Shown piece after piece: positions 1 to 7,022 of a DNA stretch of 7,746 bases. Numbering within the stretch: the stretch's first letter is position 1; every line of letters begins with the position of its first letter. The notes beneath the pieces were generated by a model. That model was not told where the DNA came from, did not search any database, and saw only the letters and a list, made by a program, of their open reading frames with translations. The stretch spans positions 1 through 7,746 of the forward strand of contig CAJWHU010000070.1 in assembly GCA_913041325.1 (NCBI GenBank), in the 5' to 3' direction. Made by a program: the position numbers and the translations under genes. This DNA comes from an uncultured Fidelibacterota bacterium (lineage in GTDB: Bacteria; Marinisomatota; Marinisomatia; Marinisomatales; UBA1611).

Positions 1-2988
1 AAAAAAGGGTTTCGGTTTTACAAGACCTCTGTTATGCATCCTAGATTGTCTGATCGTTACCCAGAAATCAAGAGCTATATGGGGATAGGAACTAGCAACC
101 CATCACACCGAGCAAGCATAGTTATGAATGGTGAAAAAGTCTACGGTTTCATTGCTACCGAAATTGGGAATTCAATATTTAAGGCTACAGGTGACAGTAA
201 TGAGGATCTGATACAAATAACCCGTGAACGAGATTTAGATAGTCAAAAGAGTTGTGATGTAATAGATACAATGTCACACAGCACTCGAGATGTCAATGAT
301 GATGTATTCCCAGAGTGTGTTGGTGTTGATGACCCTTGTTATCCGGTAGGAAGTGAGCTAGTAACATACAGATTCGCAGGTATTATGACAGAGGATGTAA
401 ACGCAGAAGTAGCTGATGGTACCGTTGTGGGCGGACTAGCTTGGATGGTAGCGATGGTCAACCAGGTAAATGCATTGTGGATAAGAGACCTTAGTTTCCA
501 GCTTCAGATGGTTGAAGATAGTGATCTCATTATTCATACTAGCTCTAATCCTGCGCCATCTCAATTTAAACAGGAGTGCCCCGAAGCTGGAAATCCAAGA
601 AATTGCGAACTTCCCGAGGTGGAGCCGTACCTGGAAACAATTATTGGACCAGGAGGTTGGGATGATGATGCACAAGCCAGAGAGTGGGAATATGGAGCGT
701 GTTTTGATATTGGATACGGAGGAGGCCTAGCTTACTGCCCTGGTCCAACCTCTGTCAATAGTCCTTCTTTTGGTGTTTTTTCCCATGAAATAATGCATAA
801 TGTGGGATCTAATCATAACATCACCAGAGAGGATGGATTTAGATCTTCTATCGGTGGTAACATTATGTACTGGGTTACACCACCGGCAACGATACCTGGG
901 AATAGTGGTATGACGTATACCTCTCACAGTATTGAAGTAGGGATGAATTACCGATCAACATTGCCAGGCAATTCTGTGCCATATAACTATGTTGAAGGAT
1001 ACTCTACAGCCCAGACTAATAATATTATTCCAGAACTGATCGTACCCGATGGTGGGTATATTATACCAAGAGATACGCCATTTGCGTTGGAGGGTTATAG
1101 TTCACCTATGCACCCGGATTATACTTTTTCCTGGGAGCAAAATGATGCCTCTAGCGAGCAATATTTGAATGAACCATCCAGCGATGAATTCGCATATTTT
1201 CCATCTACGATGGGACCGCTTTTTTCCTCTGTAGACCCGACGAAAGACGGGTATAAAAGGACTTTTCCAGATATGAGCTCATTGTTAGAAAATAATTATG
1301 AAACCTATGACGCTGGTTACTTTAATACTCTTGTCATGGAGAAATTACCTTTTTCATCAAGAGAGATTAATATGCGTCTTATTGTTCGGACTAATGACCC
1401 CTATTCTGGTTCGGTAAATCATAAAAATGTTCAATTCTTTGTCGAGGGATCAGCAGGTCCGTTTCGTGTCACCTCCCAGGACGTCTCTACTGTTTGGGAT
1501 GTAAACAGTCAGCAGACTATAACATGGGACGTAGCAAACACCGATGACCCATCATCTGTTAATTGTCAGATGGTAGACATTGTGATGTCTCTAGATGGTG
1601 GAAATAATTTTAATTACATCCTATTCGAAGATATTCCGAATAGTGGCTCTCATTCATTTGTTGTCCCTGCCATGCCATCTACCCTATCAGCGAGGCTCAT
1701 GATAAAATCTGTTGATAATTTGTTTTTTGACATAAACAATGGTGCCATTGTAATCAATAATCCCTACGTCCCCTCTGTTACTTTCTCAGATGAGATTATT
1801 GCCCTATCTTTAGCCCAAAATGAGACCCAGCAGTTTTCAGTCTCATTTACTAATGATGGTGAGGAAAATTCTGTGTTGCAATACTATTCTGGTAATGCAT
1901 CTTCAATGGTTTTTGAAGAGGATTTTGAAGGGCTTGATTTAATGGAGAATACGGAATACGTTATGTATGAGCTTCCCACAGGATGGGAGCGTTCATCTTT
2001 AGGCCGAGGGTGGATTGTAGGAACAGAGGATCTTAGCGCGTGGGAGGACTGGATTAGTGCCCAAATAGGTGCTGGTTATTTTGATATTCCTGAGTGGAGC
2101 GATGGTAATTATATTTTTGCCGACGACGATCAATATAGTGCGTGCTCTAATTGTGCTGATTTATCAGAATGTGGCAGCATAAATGGATGTGCTGATGGTA
2201 CCCAAGATCTATTATATACACCTGAGTTTAATGTACCTGTAAATTCGAGAACCCAATTATTATTTGATTCTTACTTTGGTTATGTAGGGTCGGGGCATGA
2301 GATTCATGTGGGTATCGTCACCAATGATATTTCAACATGGAACATCATTCACTCGCAAACTAGTGGGACTGATGCTTTTGTATCTCATGAGCTCGATCTC
2401 ACAGACTATGAGGACGAGACCATTCGTATTGTTTTTCACTCAGAGGAGACAGCAGAAAATGGATGGGGAGCAGGATGGGCACTTGACAATATTAGAATTG
2501 CCGTATCACCAGCATGGCTGCATTCTCAGGCTACAGGGCTACTTCATGCAGGTGAGACGAATGCTCTGAATTTCTCTATAAACACTGCTAATCTTGATGC
2601 TGGAAGCTATGAGGGTTCTCTGGTGGTTTCGGATATTAACCATGATGTATCTGACACAGTTAAAATTACTCTTGATGTGCTTCTAAGTACTAAAAATGAT
2701 CCTGCTCCGTTATCTTATAGTTTGTATCAGAACTACCCTAACCCTTTCAATCCTGAAACAGAATTAATGTTTTCAATAGCAAAGGAAGAAATGGTAACCC
2801 TTGCCATATATGACATATTGGGAAATAGAATAAAAACAGTTTTGCAAAAAAGATTAAACCCTGGTTCTCACCGTTACAGTTGGGATGGGTTAAACGATAA
2901 TGGTAACACAGTTAGTGCAGGAATGTATTTTTATAGGATGAACACCCCATCGTTTAGTGAAACAAAAAAGATGCTCCTATTGAAATAA
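1..2988 (+). CDS. Secreted M12B-like (reprolysin-type) zinc metalloprotease with C-terminal T9SS/FlgD-like sorting domain, 5' partial
   Basis: The reading frame is open from base 1, so the start and signal peptide lie upstream; numbering here is from the ATG at 34. The first ~75 residues resemble the propeptide of reprolysin-like secreted proteases. The catalytic domain carries the zinc motif HEIMHNVGSNH (251-261: ligands H251, H255, H261; catalytic E252) and a candidate Met-turn at M278 (GGNIM). Residues ~345-577 match the region that follows the catalytic domain in bacterial relatives, with GPFRV at 475 and TWDVANT. Residues ~628-823 look like a cleaved-adhesin/choice-of-anchor-J jelly roll (DFEG, PTGW, GWALDNI) containing a four-cysteine insert (C704, C707, C713, C719). 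An ASH/BACON-like Ig segment (~827-885) and a FlgD-like sorting domain with YPNPFNP (901-907) ending KKMLLLK complete it. Family knowledge suggests an exported, possibly surface-bound or released endopeptidase. The substrate is unknown. The family call is firm; the finer domain borders are estimates. Confidence 0.9.
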   Translation, partial: KKGFRFYKTSVMHPRLSDRYPEIKSYMGIGTSNPSHRASIVMNGEKVYGFIATEIGNSIFKATGDSNEDLIQITRERDLDSQKSCDVIDTMSHSTRDVNDDVFPECVGVDDPCYPVGSELVTYRFAGIMTEDVNAEVADGTVVGGLAWMVAMVNQVNALWIRDLSFQLQMVEDSDLIIHTSSNPAPSQFKQECPEAGNPRNCELPEVEPYLETIIGPGGWDDDAQAREWEYGACFDIGYGGGLAYCPGPTSVNSPSFGVFSHEIMHNVGSNHNITREDGFRSSIGGNIMYWVTPPATIPGNSGMTYTSHSIEVGMNYRSTLPGNSVPYNYVEGYSTAQTNNIIPELIVPDGGYIIPRDTPFALEGYSSPMHPDYTFSWEQNDASSEQYLNEPSSDEFAYFPSTMGPLFSSVDPTKDGYKRTFPDMSSLLENNYETYDAGYFNTLVMEKLPFSSREINMRLIVRTNDPYSGSVNHKNVQFFVEGSAGPFRVTSQDVSTVWDVNSQQTITWDVANTDDPSSVNCQMVDIVMSLDGGNNFNYILFEDIPNSGSHSFVVPAMPSTLSARLMIKSVDNLFFDINNGAIVINNPYVPSVTFSDEIIALSLAQNETQQFSVSFTNDGEENSVLQYYSGNASSMVFEEDFEGLDLMENTEYVMYELPTGWERSSLGRGWIVGTEDLSAWEDWISAQIGAGYFDIPEWSDGNYIFADDDQYSACSNCADLSECGSINGCADGTQDLLYTPEFNVPVNSRTQLLFDSYFGYVGSGHEIHVGIVTNDISTWNIIHSQTSGTDAFVSHELDLTDYEDETIRIVFHSEETAENGWGAGWALDNIRIAVSPAWLHSQATGLLHAGETNALNFSINTANLDAGSYEGSLVVSDINHDVSDTVKITLDVLLSTKNDPAPLSYSLYQNYPNPFNPETELMFSIAKEEMVTLAIYDILGNRIKTVLQKRLNPGSHRYSWDGLNDNGNTVSAGMYFYRMNTPSFSETKKMLLLK

Positions 2989-3007
2989 TGATAATTTTAT
3001 AAATAAG

Positions 3008-3035
3008 TTGAAGAATTAGCATAAACTCATATTAA
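3008..3035 (+). promoter_or_regulatory. Possible sigma70-type promoter for the Hc1-like gene
   Basis: In the 92-bp gap after the protease, TTGAAG (3008-3013) and TATTAA (3030-3035) are separated by 16 bp and lie about 45 bp before the next start codon. The gap is very AT-rich, so chance matches are likely, and promoter consensus differs in some FCB lineages. A promoter somewhere here is expected because the downstream gene is a separate small unit with its own terminator. No terminator hairpin for the protease gene is visible in the gap. Confidence 0.3.
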
Positions 3036-3070
3036 TATCAGCCCTAAAATTTTTAGATAATAAACAAAAA

Positions 3071-3075
3071 AAGGA
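3071..3075 (+). promoter_or_regulatory. Shine-Dalgarno site of the Hc1-like gene
   Basis: AAGGA lies 5 bp before the ATG at 3081. It is the clearest ribosome binding site in the window and supports translation of the 58-codon frame. Confidence 0.7.
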
Positions 3076-3080
3076 TAAAT

Positions 3081-3257
3081 ATGTCAAAAACTAGCAGTCT
3101 ATACGACAAGATTAAAAGCCATTTTGACACCTTCGAAGCTGAGCACGAAAAGAACATGGGTGGAAATAAAGCTGCCGGTTCACGCGCGCGTAAAGCTATA
3201 GGTGAGGTTAAAAAGCTTGTTACAGATTATCGTAAGGCATCTGTTGCCGGTGAGTAA
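3081..3257 (+). CDS. Histone H1 (Hc1)-like small DNA-binding protein, 58 aa
   Basis: The frame runs ATG to TAA for 58 residues, with AAGGA 5 bp upstream and a strong terminator starting 9 bp after the stop, so it forms a complete short transcription unit. The protein has 12 Lys/Arg against 8 Asp/Glu and looks wholly helical: an N-terminal helix (~5-24), a turn MGGNKAAG (26-33), and a basic helix with SRARKAIGEVKKL (34-46). The NKAAG-x-R-x-RKA pattern is typical of the short Hc1-like proteins of Bacteroidota and relatives, which keep the helical core and lack the long lysine-rich tail of the chlamydial protein. The expected role is nucleoid binding or compaction, inferred from the family. Codons such as cgc, gcg and gcc are richer in G/C than in the neighbours, which fits a highly expressed gene. 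It is easily missed because of its size. Confidence 0.8.
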   Translation: MSKTSSLYDKIKSHFDTFEAEHEKNMGGNKAAGSRARKAIGEVKKLVTDYRKASVAGE

Positions 3258-3266
3258 TTTCACGAT

Positions 3267-3300
3267 AAAAAAACCCCGCAAATTTGCGGGGTTTTTTTTT
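3267..3300 (+). terminator. Strong rho-independent terminator after the Hc1-like gene
   Basis: A perfect inverted repeat, CCCCGCAAATTTGCGGGG (3274-3291), is preceded by seven A and followed by nine T. The six G:C-rich pairs can extend by A:U pairs on both sides. The symmetrical A and T tracts would also let it act on the opposite strand. It ends 17 bp before the typA start codon, leaving almost no space for a separate promoter after it. Confidence 0.93.
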
Positions 3301-3317
3301 AAATCTTCTTAAAGCCT

Positions 3318-5147
3318 ATGAGAAAAAACGATTTAAGAAATATAGCGATCATTGCTCATGTTGACCATGGAAAAACTACCCTTGTTGATGGACTGCTTAG
3401 GCAGAGTGGAACTTTTAAAGAGCACCAAGATATTGACGACAGAATTATGGACTCGATGGATCTAGAAAAAGAGCGTGGAATTACAATAGCAGCAAAAAAT
3501 ACAGCAATCTCCTATAACCATATAAAGATAAATATCTTAGACACTCCAGGGCATGCAGACTTTGGAGGTGAGGTAGAGAGAAGTCTGAATTTGGTTGATG
3601 GTGCTTTGCTTCTTGTAGACGCAAGCGAGGGTCCTCTTCCTCAAACTAGATTCGTCTTAAAAAAGACACTGGAAAAAGATTTACCCATAATACTCGTCAT
3701 TAACAAAATCGACCGTAATGATGCCAGAATTGATGATGTTATTGAAGAGGTTTATGACCTATTCATTGATCTTGATGCATCAGACGAGCAGATAGAGTTT
3801 CCAATAGTTTACTCTAACGCTAAAGAGGGTATTGCTAAATCCGATCTTGATCAAAACTCTAATGATCTAAAACCTCTATTTGATTGTATAATTGAAAAAA
3901 TTCCAGGACCAATTGCAAACGATGATCAACTACCGCAGTTCTTAATCACAAATTTGGATTATGATTCCTACGTTGGGCAAATAGCGATAGGGAGGCTGCA
4001 TAGTGGCCTTCTTGAAATGAACAAACTATACTCACTATGTACAAAAAATGAAAATCGAAGCAACCAAAAATTTTCCGCACTTTATACTTTTAGAGGATTA
4101 GAAAAAGTTAAGGTTGACAAAGTTGTTTCTGGCGATATTATAGCATTTGCCGGTATCGATAATATTTCTATTGGCGATACAATTGCAGATAATGAGCGCC
4201 CCGATTCTCTACCAAGGATACAAATTGATGCACCAACTGTTTCTATGATGTTCCATGTAAATGACAGTCCTTTTGCTGGAATAGACGGCAAGTACCTTAC
4301 CACAAGACACCTATCCGAGCGGTTAGTATTGGAGACGTATAGCAATGTTTCTTTAGAAGTAATTCAAACAGCAAGACCCGATGTTTTTGAGGTGAGGGGA
4401 AGGGGGGAATTGCAGCTAGCAATTTTAATTGAGACAATGAGGAGGGAGGGATATGAATTTATGGTGTCCAAGCCTCAGGTTATTGTAAAACAAGATGCTG
4501 GCAATAAGTTGGAACCAATGGAAAAAGTTTTTTTAGATATCCCAGAAGATAAAGTAGGTGTCGTAACGGAAAAATTATCAGTCAGAAAAGGTAAAATGAC
4601 TGACCTGCAAAATCATGGTACTGGAAGAGTCAATCTGGAATTTTCTATACCCTCTCGCGGTCTAATTGGCTTTAGGTCCCAGTTCATAACAGATACCAAA
4701 GGTGAGGGCATTATGAATAAACTTTTTGATGGCTATTCACCTTGGTTTGGATCCATACCGCAAAGAAATTCGGGAGCAATGGTCTCAGACAGGGAGGGGA
4801 AGGTTACATCATATGCTTGTATTGGAATGGCCGATAGGGGTGAACTATTTATACCCGTGGGTACAAAAGTATATGCTGGTATGATCATCGGTGAGCGAAA
4901 CAGAGATGGAGACTTGAACATAAATATCACTAAAGAGAAAAAACTGACTAATATGCGCGCTTCAGGTTCAGATAATACTGTCCCCATTAGGCCTCCAAAA
5001 TTATTATCGCTAGATCAGTGTATTGAGTTCATTGCAGAGGATGAATTTATCGAAGTGACACCGGGAAATATAAGATTGAGAAAAATGGAACTCGACCAAA
5101 CAAAAAGAGCTTCAATACAAAAAAAAGAAAAGTATGCATCCCAATAA
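3318..5147 (+). CDS. typA: Translational GTPase TypA/BipA
   Basis: At 609 aa it is the usual family length (E. coli BipA is 607). GTPase motifs appear in order: G1 AHVDHGKTT (13-21), switch I ERGITI (52-57), G3 DTPGH (75-79), G4 NKID (129-132), G5 region SNAKEG (166-171). The beta-barrel, EF-G-like and family-specific C-terminal domains follow; the C-terminal part has KLTNMRASG, a signature stretch of TypA, and [11 protein letters not shown] near the end. TypA is a ribosome-binding GTPase of the EF-G/LepA group that helps 50S subunit assembly and translation under cold or other stress (family knowledge). The chosen ATG gives the standard N-terminus [13 protein letters not shown]. No convincing Shine-Dalgarno sequence precedes it, and a strong terminator ends 17 bp upstream, so expression probably depends on read-through or an upstream promoter. 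The protein is complete, with no missing motif. Confidence 0.97.
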   Translation: MRKNDLRNIAIIAHVDHGKTTLVDGLLRQSGTFKEHQDIDDRIMDSMDLEKERGITIAAKNTAISYNHIKINILDTPGHADFGGEVERSLNLVDGALLLVDASEGPLPQTRFVLKKTLEKDLPIILVINKIDRNDARIDDVIEEVYDLFIDLDASDEQIEFPIVYSNAKEGIAKSDLDQNSNDLKPLFDCIIEKIPGPIANDDQLPQFLITNLDYDSYVGQIAIGRLHSGLLEMNKLYSLCTKNENRSNQKFSALYTFRGLEKVKVDKVVSGDIIAFAGIDNISIGDTIADNERPDSLPRIQIDAPTVSMMFHVNDSPFAGIDGKYLTTRHLSERLVLETYSNVSLEVIQTARPDVFEVRGRGELQLAILIETMRREGYEFMVSKPQVIVKQDAGNKLEPMEKVFLDIPEDKVGVVTEKLSVRKGKMTDLQNHGTGRVNLEFSIPSRGLIGFRSQFITDTKGEGIMNKLFDGYSPWFGSIPQRNSGAMVSDREGKVTSYACIGMADRGELFIPVGTKVYAGMIIGERNRDGDLNINITKEKKLTNMRASGSDNTVPIRPPKLLSLDQCIEFIAEDEFIEVTPGNIRLRKMELDQTKRASIQKKEKYASQ

Positions 5148-5195
5148 TTTTTCAAGGTTAAATGAATTTTTAACTGCGTAAATATTATAAAAACC

Positions 5196-5199
5196 AGGA
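5196..5199 (+). promoter_or_regulatory. Shine-Dalgarno site deciding a TTG start
   Basis: AGGA lies 6 bp before TTG at 5206. An in-frame TAA at 5188-5190 blocks any upstream extension, and no ATG or GTG occurs in frame between that stop and the conserved beta-strand, so TTG is the best start for the hydrolase. Confidence 0.6.
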
Positions 5200-5205
5200 A
5201 TAGAG

Positions 5206-5862
5206 TTGAATTTAGATTTACCTTTAAAAAATATTGTTCGAATTAAAGATACCACTGCTGAAAATAATGCCGCTATTTTTTTCTTACATGGATATGGAAG
5301 TAATATGCAAGACCTAGACGGATTGAGTCATCAGTTTGATAAAAGCTGGACTAGCATAAGTCTGCAAGCAAGTATTCCTGTACAGTTTAATGGTTGGGCA
5401 TGGGCGGACCTTGATTATAACAACCTGGGTATCTTGCCAAAGCCGGAACAAATGAGAAATCATCGCAAGGCTGTTATAGAGTCAATTGATATTTGTATTT
5501 CAAAGCTTAACATAGATGCTACTAGGATACATTTATTAGGCTTTAGCCAGGGGGCTGCGTTAGCTATGTATTGCAGTCTAATATCTCCCAAAAAATTTTG
5601 TTCTGTTGTTTCGGTTTGTGGTTTTCTTCCAATGGATCAGATAAAAGAAAAAATAGAGACTAGTCTTGTCAGACATTTGAATGTATTGATGGTAAATGGG
5701 AGACAAGATTCTATTGTACCACTCTCATTAGCAAAGTCTACCAGAGATGGCATTAAATCACTAGGCATGAAACCTGATTATAAAGAATACGATATGGAGC
5801 ATTCCATATCATACGAGTGCCTTAGTGATATCCTAACATGGCTGAATGCTAAAAATGAGTAG
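5206..5862 (+). CDS. Alpha/beta serine hydrolase, phospholipase/carboxylesterase family
   Basis: The 218-residue protein matches the compact single-domain size of the Abhydrolase_2 (carboxylesterase/acyl-protein thioesterase-like) family. Seen in order: FFLHGYGSN (25-33), the HG oxyanion-hole strand; GFSQGAA (112-118) with nucleophile S114; NGRQDSIVP (164-172) with acid D168; and EYDMEHSIS (194-202) with base H199. The full catalytic triad is therefore present. No signal peptide or membrane segment is visible, so it should act in the cytosol on esters or thioesters of small or acyl substrates; the true substrate cannot be read from sequence. Translation likely starts at TTG. It lies 58 bp after typA on the same strand with no terminator between, so co-transcription is possible. 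It ends convergently with the oxidase operon. Confidence 0.9.
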   Translation: MNLDLPLKNIVRIKDTTAENNAAIFFLHGYGSNMQDLDGLSHQFDKSWTSISLQASIPVQFNGWAWADLDYNNLGILPKPEQMRNHRKAVIESIDICISKLNIDATRIHLLGFSQGAALAMYCSLISPKKFCSVVSVCGFLPMDQIKEKIETSLVRHLNVLMVNGRQDSIVPLSLAKSTRDGIKSLGMKPDYKEYDMEHSISYECLSDILTWLNAKNE

Positions 5863-5930
5863 TTGAAAATATCTTTTATTGGTTGGTTTGATGATAAGCT
5901 AGTGTGGGGATCTAGGTTGTGATTGATAGT
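5863..5930. other. Convergent intergenic region with no clear terminator
   Basis: These 68 bp separate the hydrolase stop from the coxB stop on the opposite strand. I see no GC-rich hairpin with a T-run in either direction, only a weak, distant ATTGGT/ACCAAT pair. Termination here may be Rho-dependent or the two transcripts may overlap. Confidence 0.5.
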
Positions 5931-6794
5931 TTACCAATCATCATCTCCCCAGTCACCATCATCGTCATCATCTCCCCAGCCATCGTCATCACCTTCTTCC
6001 TCTAAATATTCTGCCTGTTCGTCTAGCCATGCAATGTAATCTTCCTCTTCATGGATAGTGAGATATCCTTTCATGCGATAATGTCCGAGACCACAGAGCT
6101 GAGCGCATGCAATCTCAAGGCTCTTACCCTCTCGCATAGTTCCAACTGCTGTTTCAAGAAATTCTTCAGATGTGCTGGTAGCGGTAAAATGGACTGGAAT
6201 CACCATCCCGGGTATTGCATCTTGAGAAACTCGCAGCTCAGGAAGTTTAAAATTGTGAATAACATCTTTTGAACTGAGATCAACCCTAATTTTTTTATCA
6301 ACTGGTACGTGTAATTGATTTATTGTATAAAAATCATCTTTTCCAAATTCGCTGCTCCTGTCGAGCCCTATTGGGTTGTCTTGTTCATCAACAAGATCGA
6401 TTCTTGTTTCCCCAAATTTTCCGTCAGCACCTGGGTAGTGAATGTTCCAAGCATATTGTTGAGCAATTATTCTTATATGCTCAGCATCACGGGGGTCAGG
6501 GACATCGTTTACTCTTTCAGCCCATATCGGGAAGGCGAATCCAAACAATATCACTATCTCTATGACAGCGACTGCAGCCTCCATTACAGATGAATAATGA
6601 GACTCTACACCCTTGTAGTTGGCTTTTTTATTTTTTGACGCACGAAATTTAACTAGGCTTACAATGAAAAATATTCCCCAGCCTATAAACAGCACAAGCA
6701 TCAGATAGTGAACAATAACTATTATTTCATCTATTCTTCCACTGACACTGGAGATCCCAACAGGTAGACCAAAATATTGAAGCAACTCTAACAC
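5931..6794 (-). CDS. coxB: Cytochrome c oxidase subunit II (CoxB) with acidic C-terminal tail
   Basis: CoxB carries the dinuclear CuA centre that accepts electrons from cytochrome c or a similar donor and passes them to subunit I. In the 287 residues: two membrane helices (~22-48 and ~71-91), a helix-2 start with HYSSVME, where E72 may be the K-channel entry Glu; the aromatic QYAWNIHYPG (113-122); then CuA ligands H180, C230, C234, H238 and M241 (CAQLCGLGHYRM). Gln232 replaces the Glu often seen at this site. There is no fused cytochrome c domain. Instead the protein ends in a 24-residue tail (264-287) made almost only of Asp, Glu, Gly and Trp. The start is GTG, 3 bp after the preceding gene's stop, with AAGGG (6805-6809) 10 bp upstream. 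It is the last gene of the cluster, after subunits III and IV rather than before coxA. Confidence 0.96.
   Translation of the reverse strand: MLELLQYFGLPVGISSVSGRIDEIIVIVHYLMLVLFIGWGIFFIVSLVKFRASKNKKANYKGVESHYSSVMEAAVAVIEIVILFGFAFPIWAERVNDVPDPRDAEHIRIIAQQYAWNIHYPGADGKFGETRIDLVDEQDNPIGLDRSSEFGKDDFYTINQLHVPVDKKIRVDLSSKDVIHNFKLPELRVSQDAIPGMVIPVHFTATSTSEEFLETAVGTMREGKSLEIACAQLCGLGHYRMKGYLTIHEEEDYIAWLDEQAEYLEEEGDDDGWGDDDDDGDWGDDDW
5938..5979 (-). repeat. 27-bp-period repeat encoding the acidic WGDDD tail of CoxB
   Basis: The 15-mer TCATCATCTCCCCAG occurs at 5938-5952 and again at 5965-5979, a spacing of exactly 27 bp (nine codons). On the coding strand each copy encodes WGDDD. The in-frame spacing suggests a tandem duplication or slippage that lengthened the tail. 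Confidence 0.8.
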
Positions 6795-6797
6795 TAT

Positions 6798-7022
6798 TTA
6801 ATCGCCCTTATTAAGCCTTTTAGATTTTAAGCCGATGGAAACAATTCCGATAGCAATAGCGATGAGTAAAGGAGTAATCACGCCAAGCAAAGTTATTATA
6901 GCCATATCCATACCCTTTCCAGCATCGCTATTTGGATCGCCGTAACAGGTTGAGCATGCTAGAATATAGTTTGCGTTCATGAGCAAAAATGGCGTTAGTA
7001 CTTTCAGAAAAATGCTATTCAT
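6798..7022 (-). CDS. Small exported membrane protein with C-S-T-C motif, oxidase operon
   Basis: The 74-residue protein is of unassigned function. A hydrophobic N-terminus (~4-22) ends in YILAC, which could be a signal-peptidase site or a weak lipobox with C23 as first mature residue. C23-S-T-C26 is followed by YGDPNSDAGKGMD, then one membrane helix (~40-65) and a short basic tail (KSKRLNKGD), giving a predicted periplasmic Cys-pair side and cytoplasmic C-terminus. I recall similar small CxxC-(Y/F)G-x-P proteins near oxidase genes in other phyla, but I cannot verify this here. Its ATG overlaps the stop of the 63-aa gene (ATGA) with no Shine-Dalgarno site, so translation is probably coupled, and coxB starts 3 bp after its stop. 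A role in CuA or haem insertion, or as a small oxidase subunit, is inference from position and the paired cysteines. Confidence 0.75.
   Translation of the reverse strand: MNSIFLKVLTPFLLMNANYILACSTCYGDPNSDAGKGMDMAIITLLGVITPLLIAIAIGIVSIGLKSKRLNKGD

Noticed and set aside
436..930. Open frames on the minus strand and in another plus frame within the protease gene
   Set aside because: They lie inside a long coding frame with clear domain matches, encode no recognisable motif, and have no ribosome binding site; they are shadows.
2297..2569. 90-codon plus-strand frame inside the protease gene
   Set aside because: It fully overlaps the conserved jelly-roll coding region in a different frame and resembles no protein family.
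3044..3056. Palindrome CTAAAATTTTTAG in the gap before the Hc1-like gene as a terminator or operator
   Set aside because: It is short and nearly all A/T in a very AT-rich gap, so it would be a weak hairpin and a likely chance match.
3217..3269. Candidate typA promoter within the end of the Hc1-like gene (TTGTTA or TTGCCG as -35)
   Set aside because: No acceptable -10 element occurs at 16-18 bp from either hexamer.
4082..4987. Two minus-strand frames of 84-87 codons within typA
   Set aside because: They are antisense to conserved TypA domains and have no independent support.
5152..5175. GTTAAA/TTTAAC inverted repeat between typA and the hydrolase
   Set aside because: It is short and A/T-only with no G:C stem, so I did not call a terminator.
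5878..5938. ATTGGT ... ACCAAT inverted pair between the convergent genes
   Set aside because: Six bases separated by about 49 bp with no T-run; too weak to call a terminator.
6051..6593. Three plus-strand frames opposite coxB
   Set aside because: They are antisense to the CuA domain and membrane helices of a well-supported gene.
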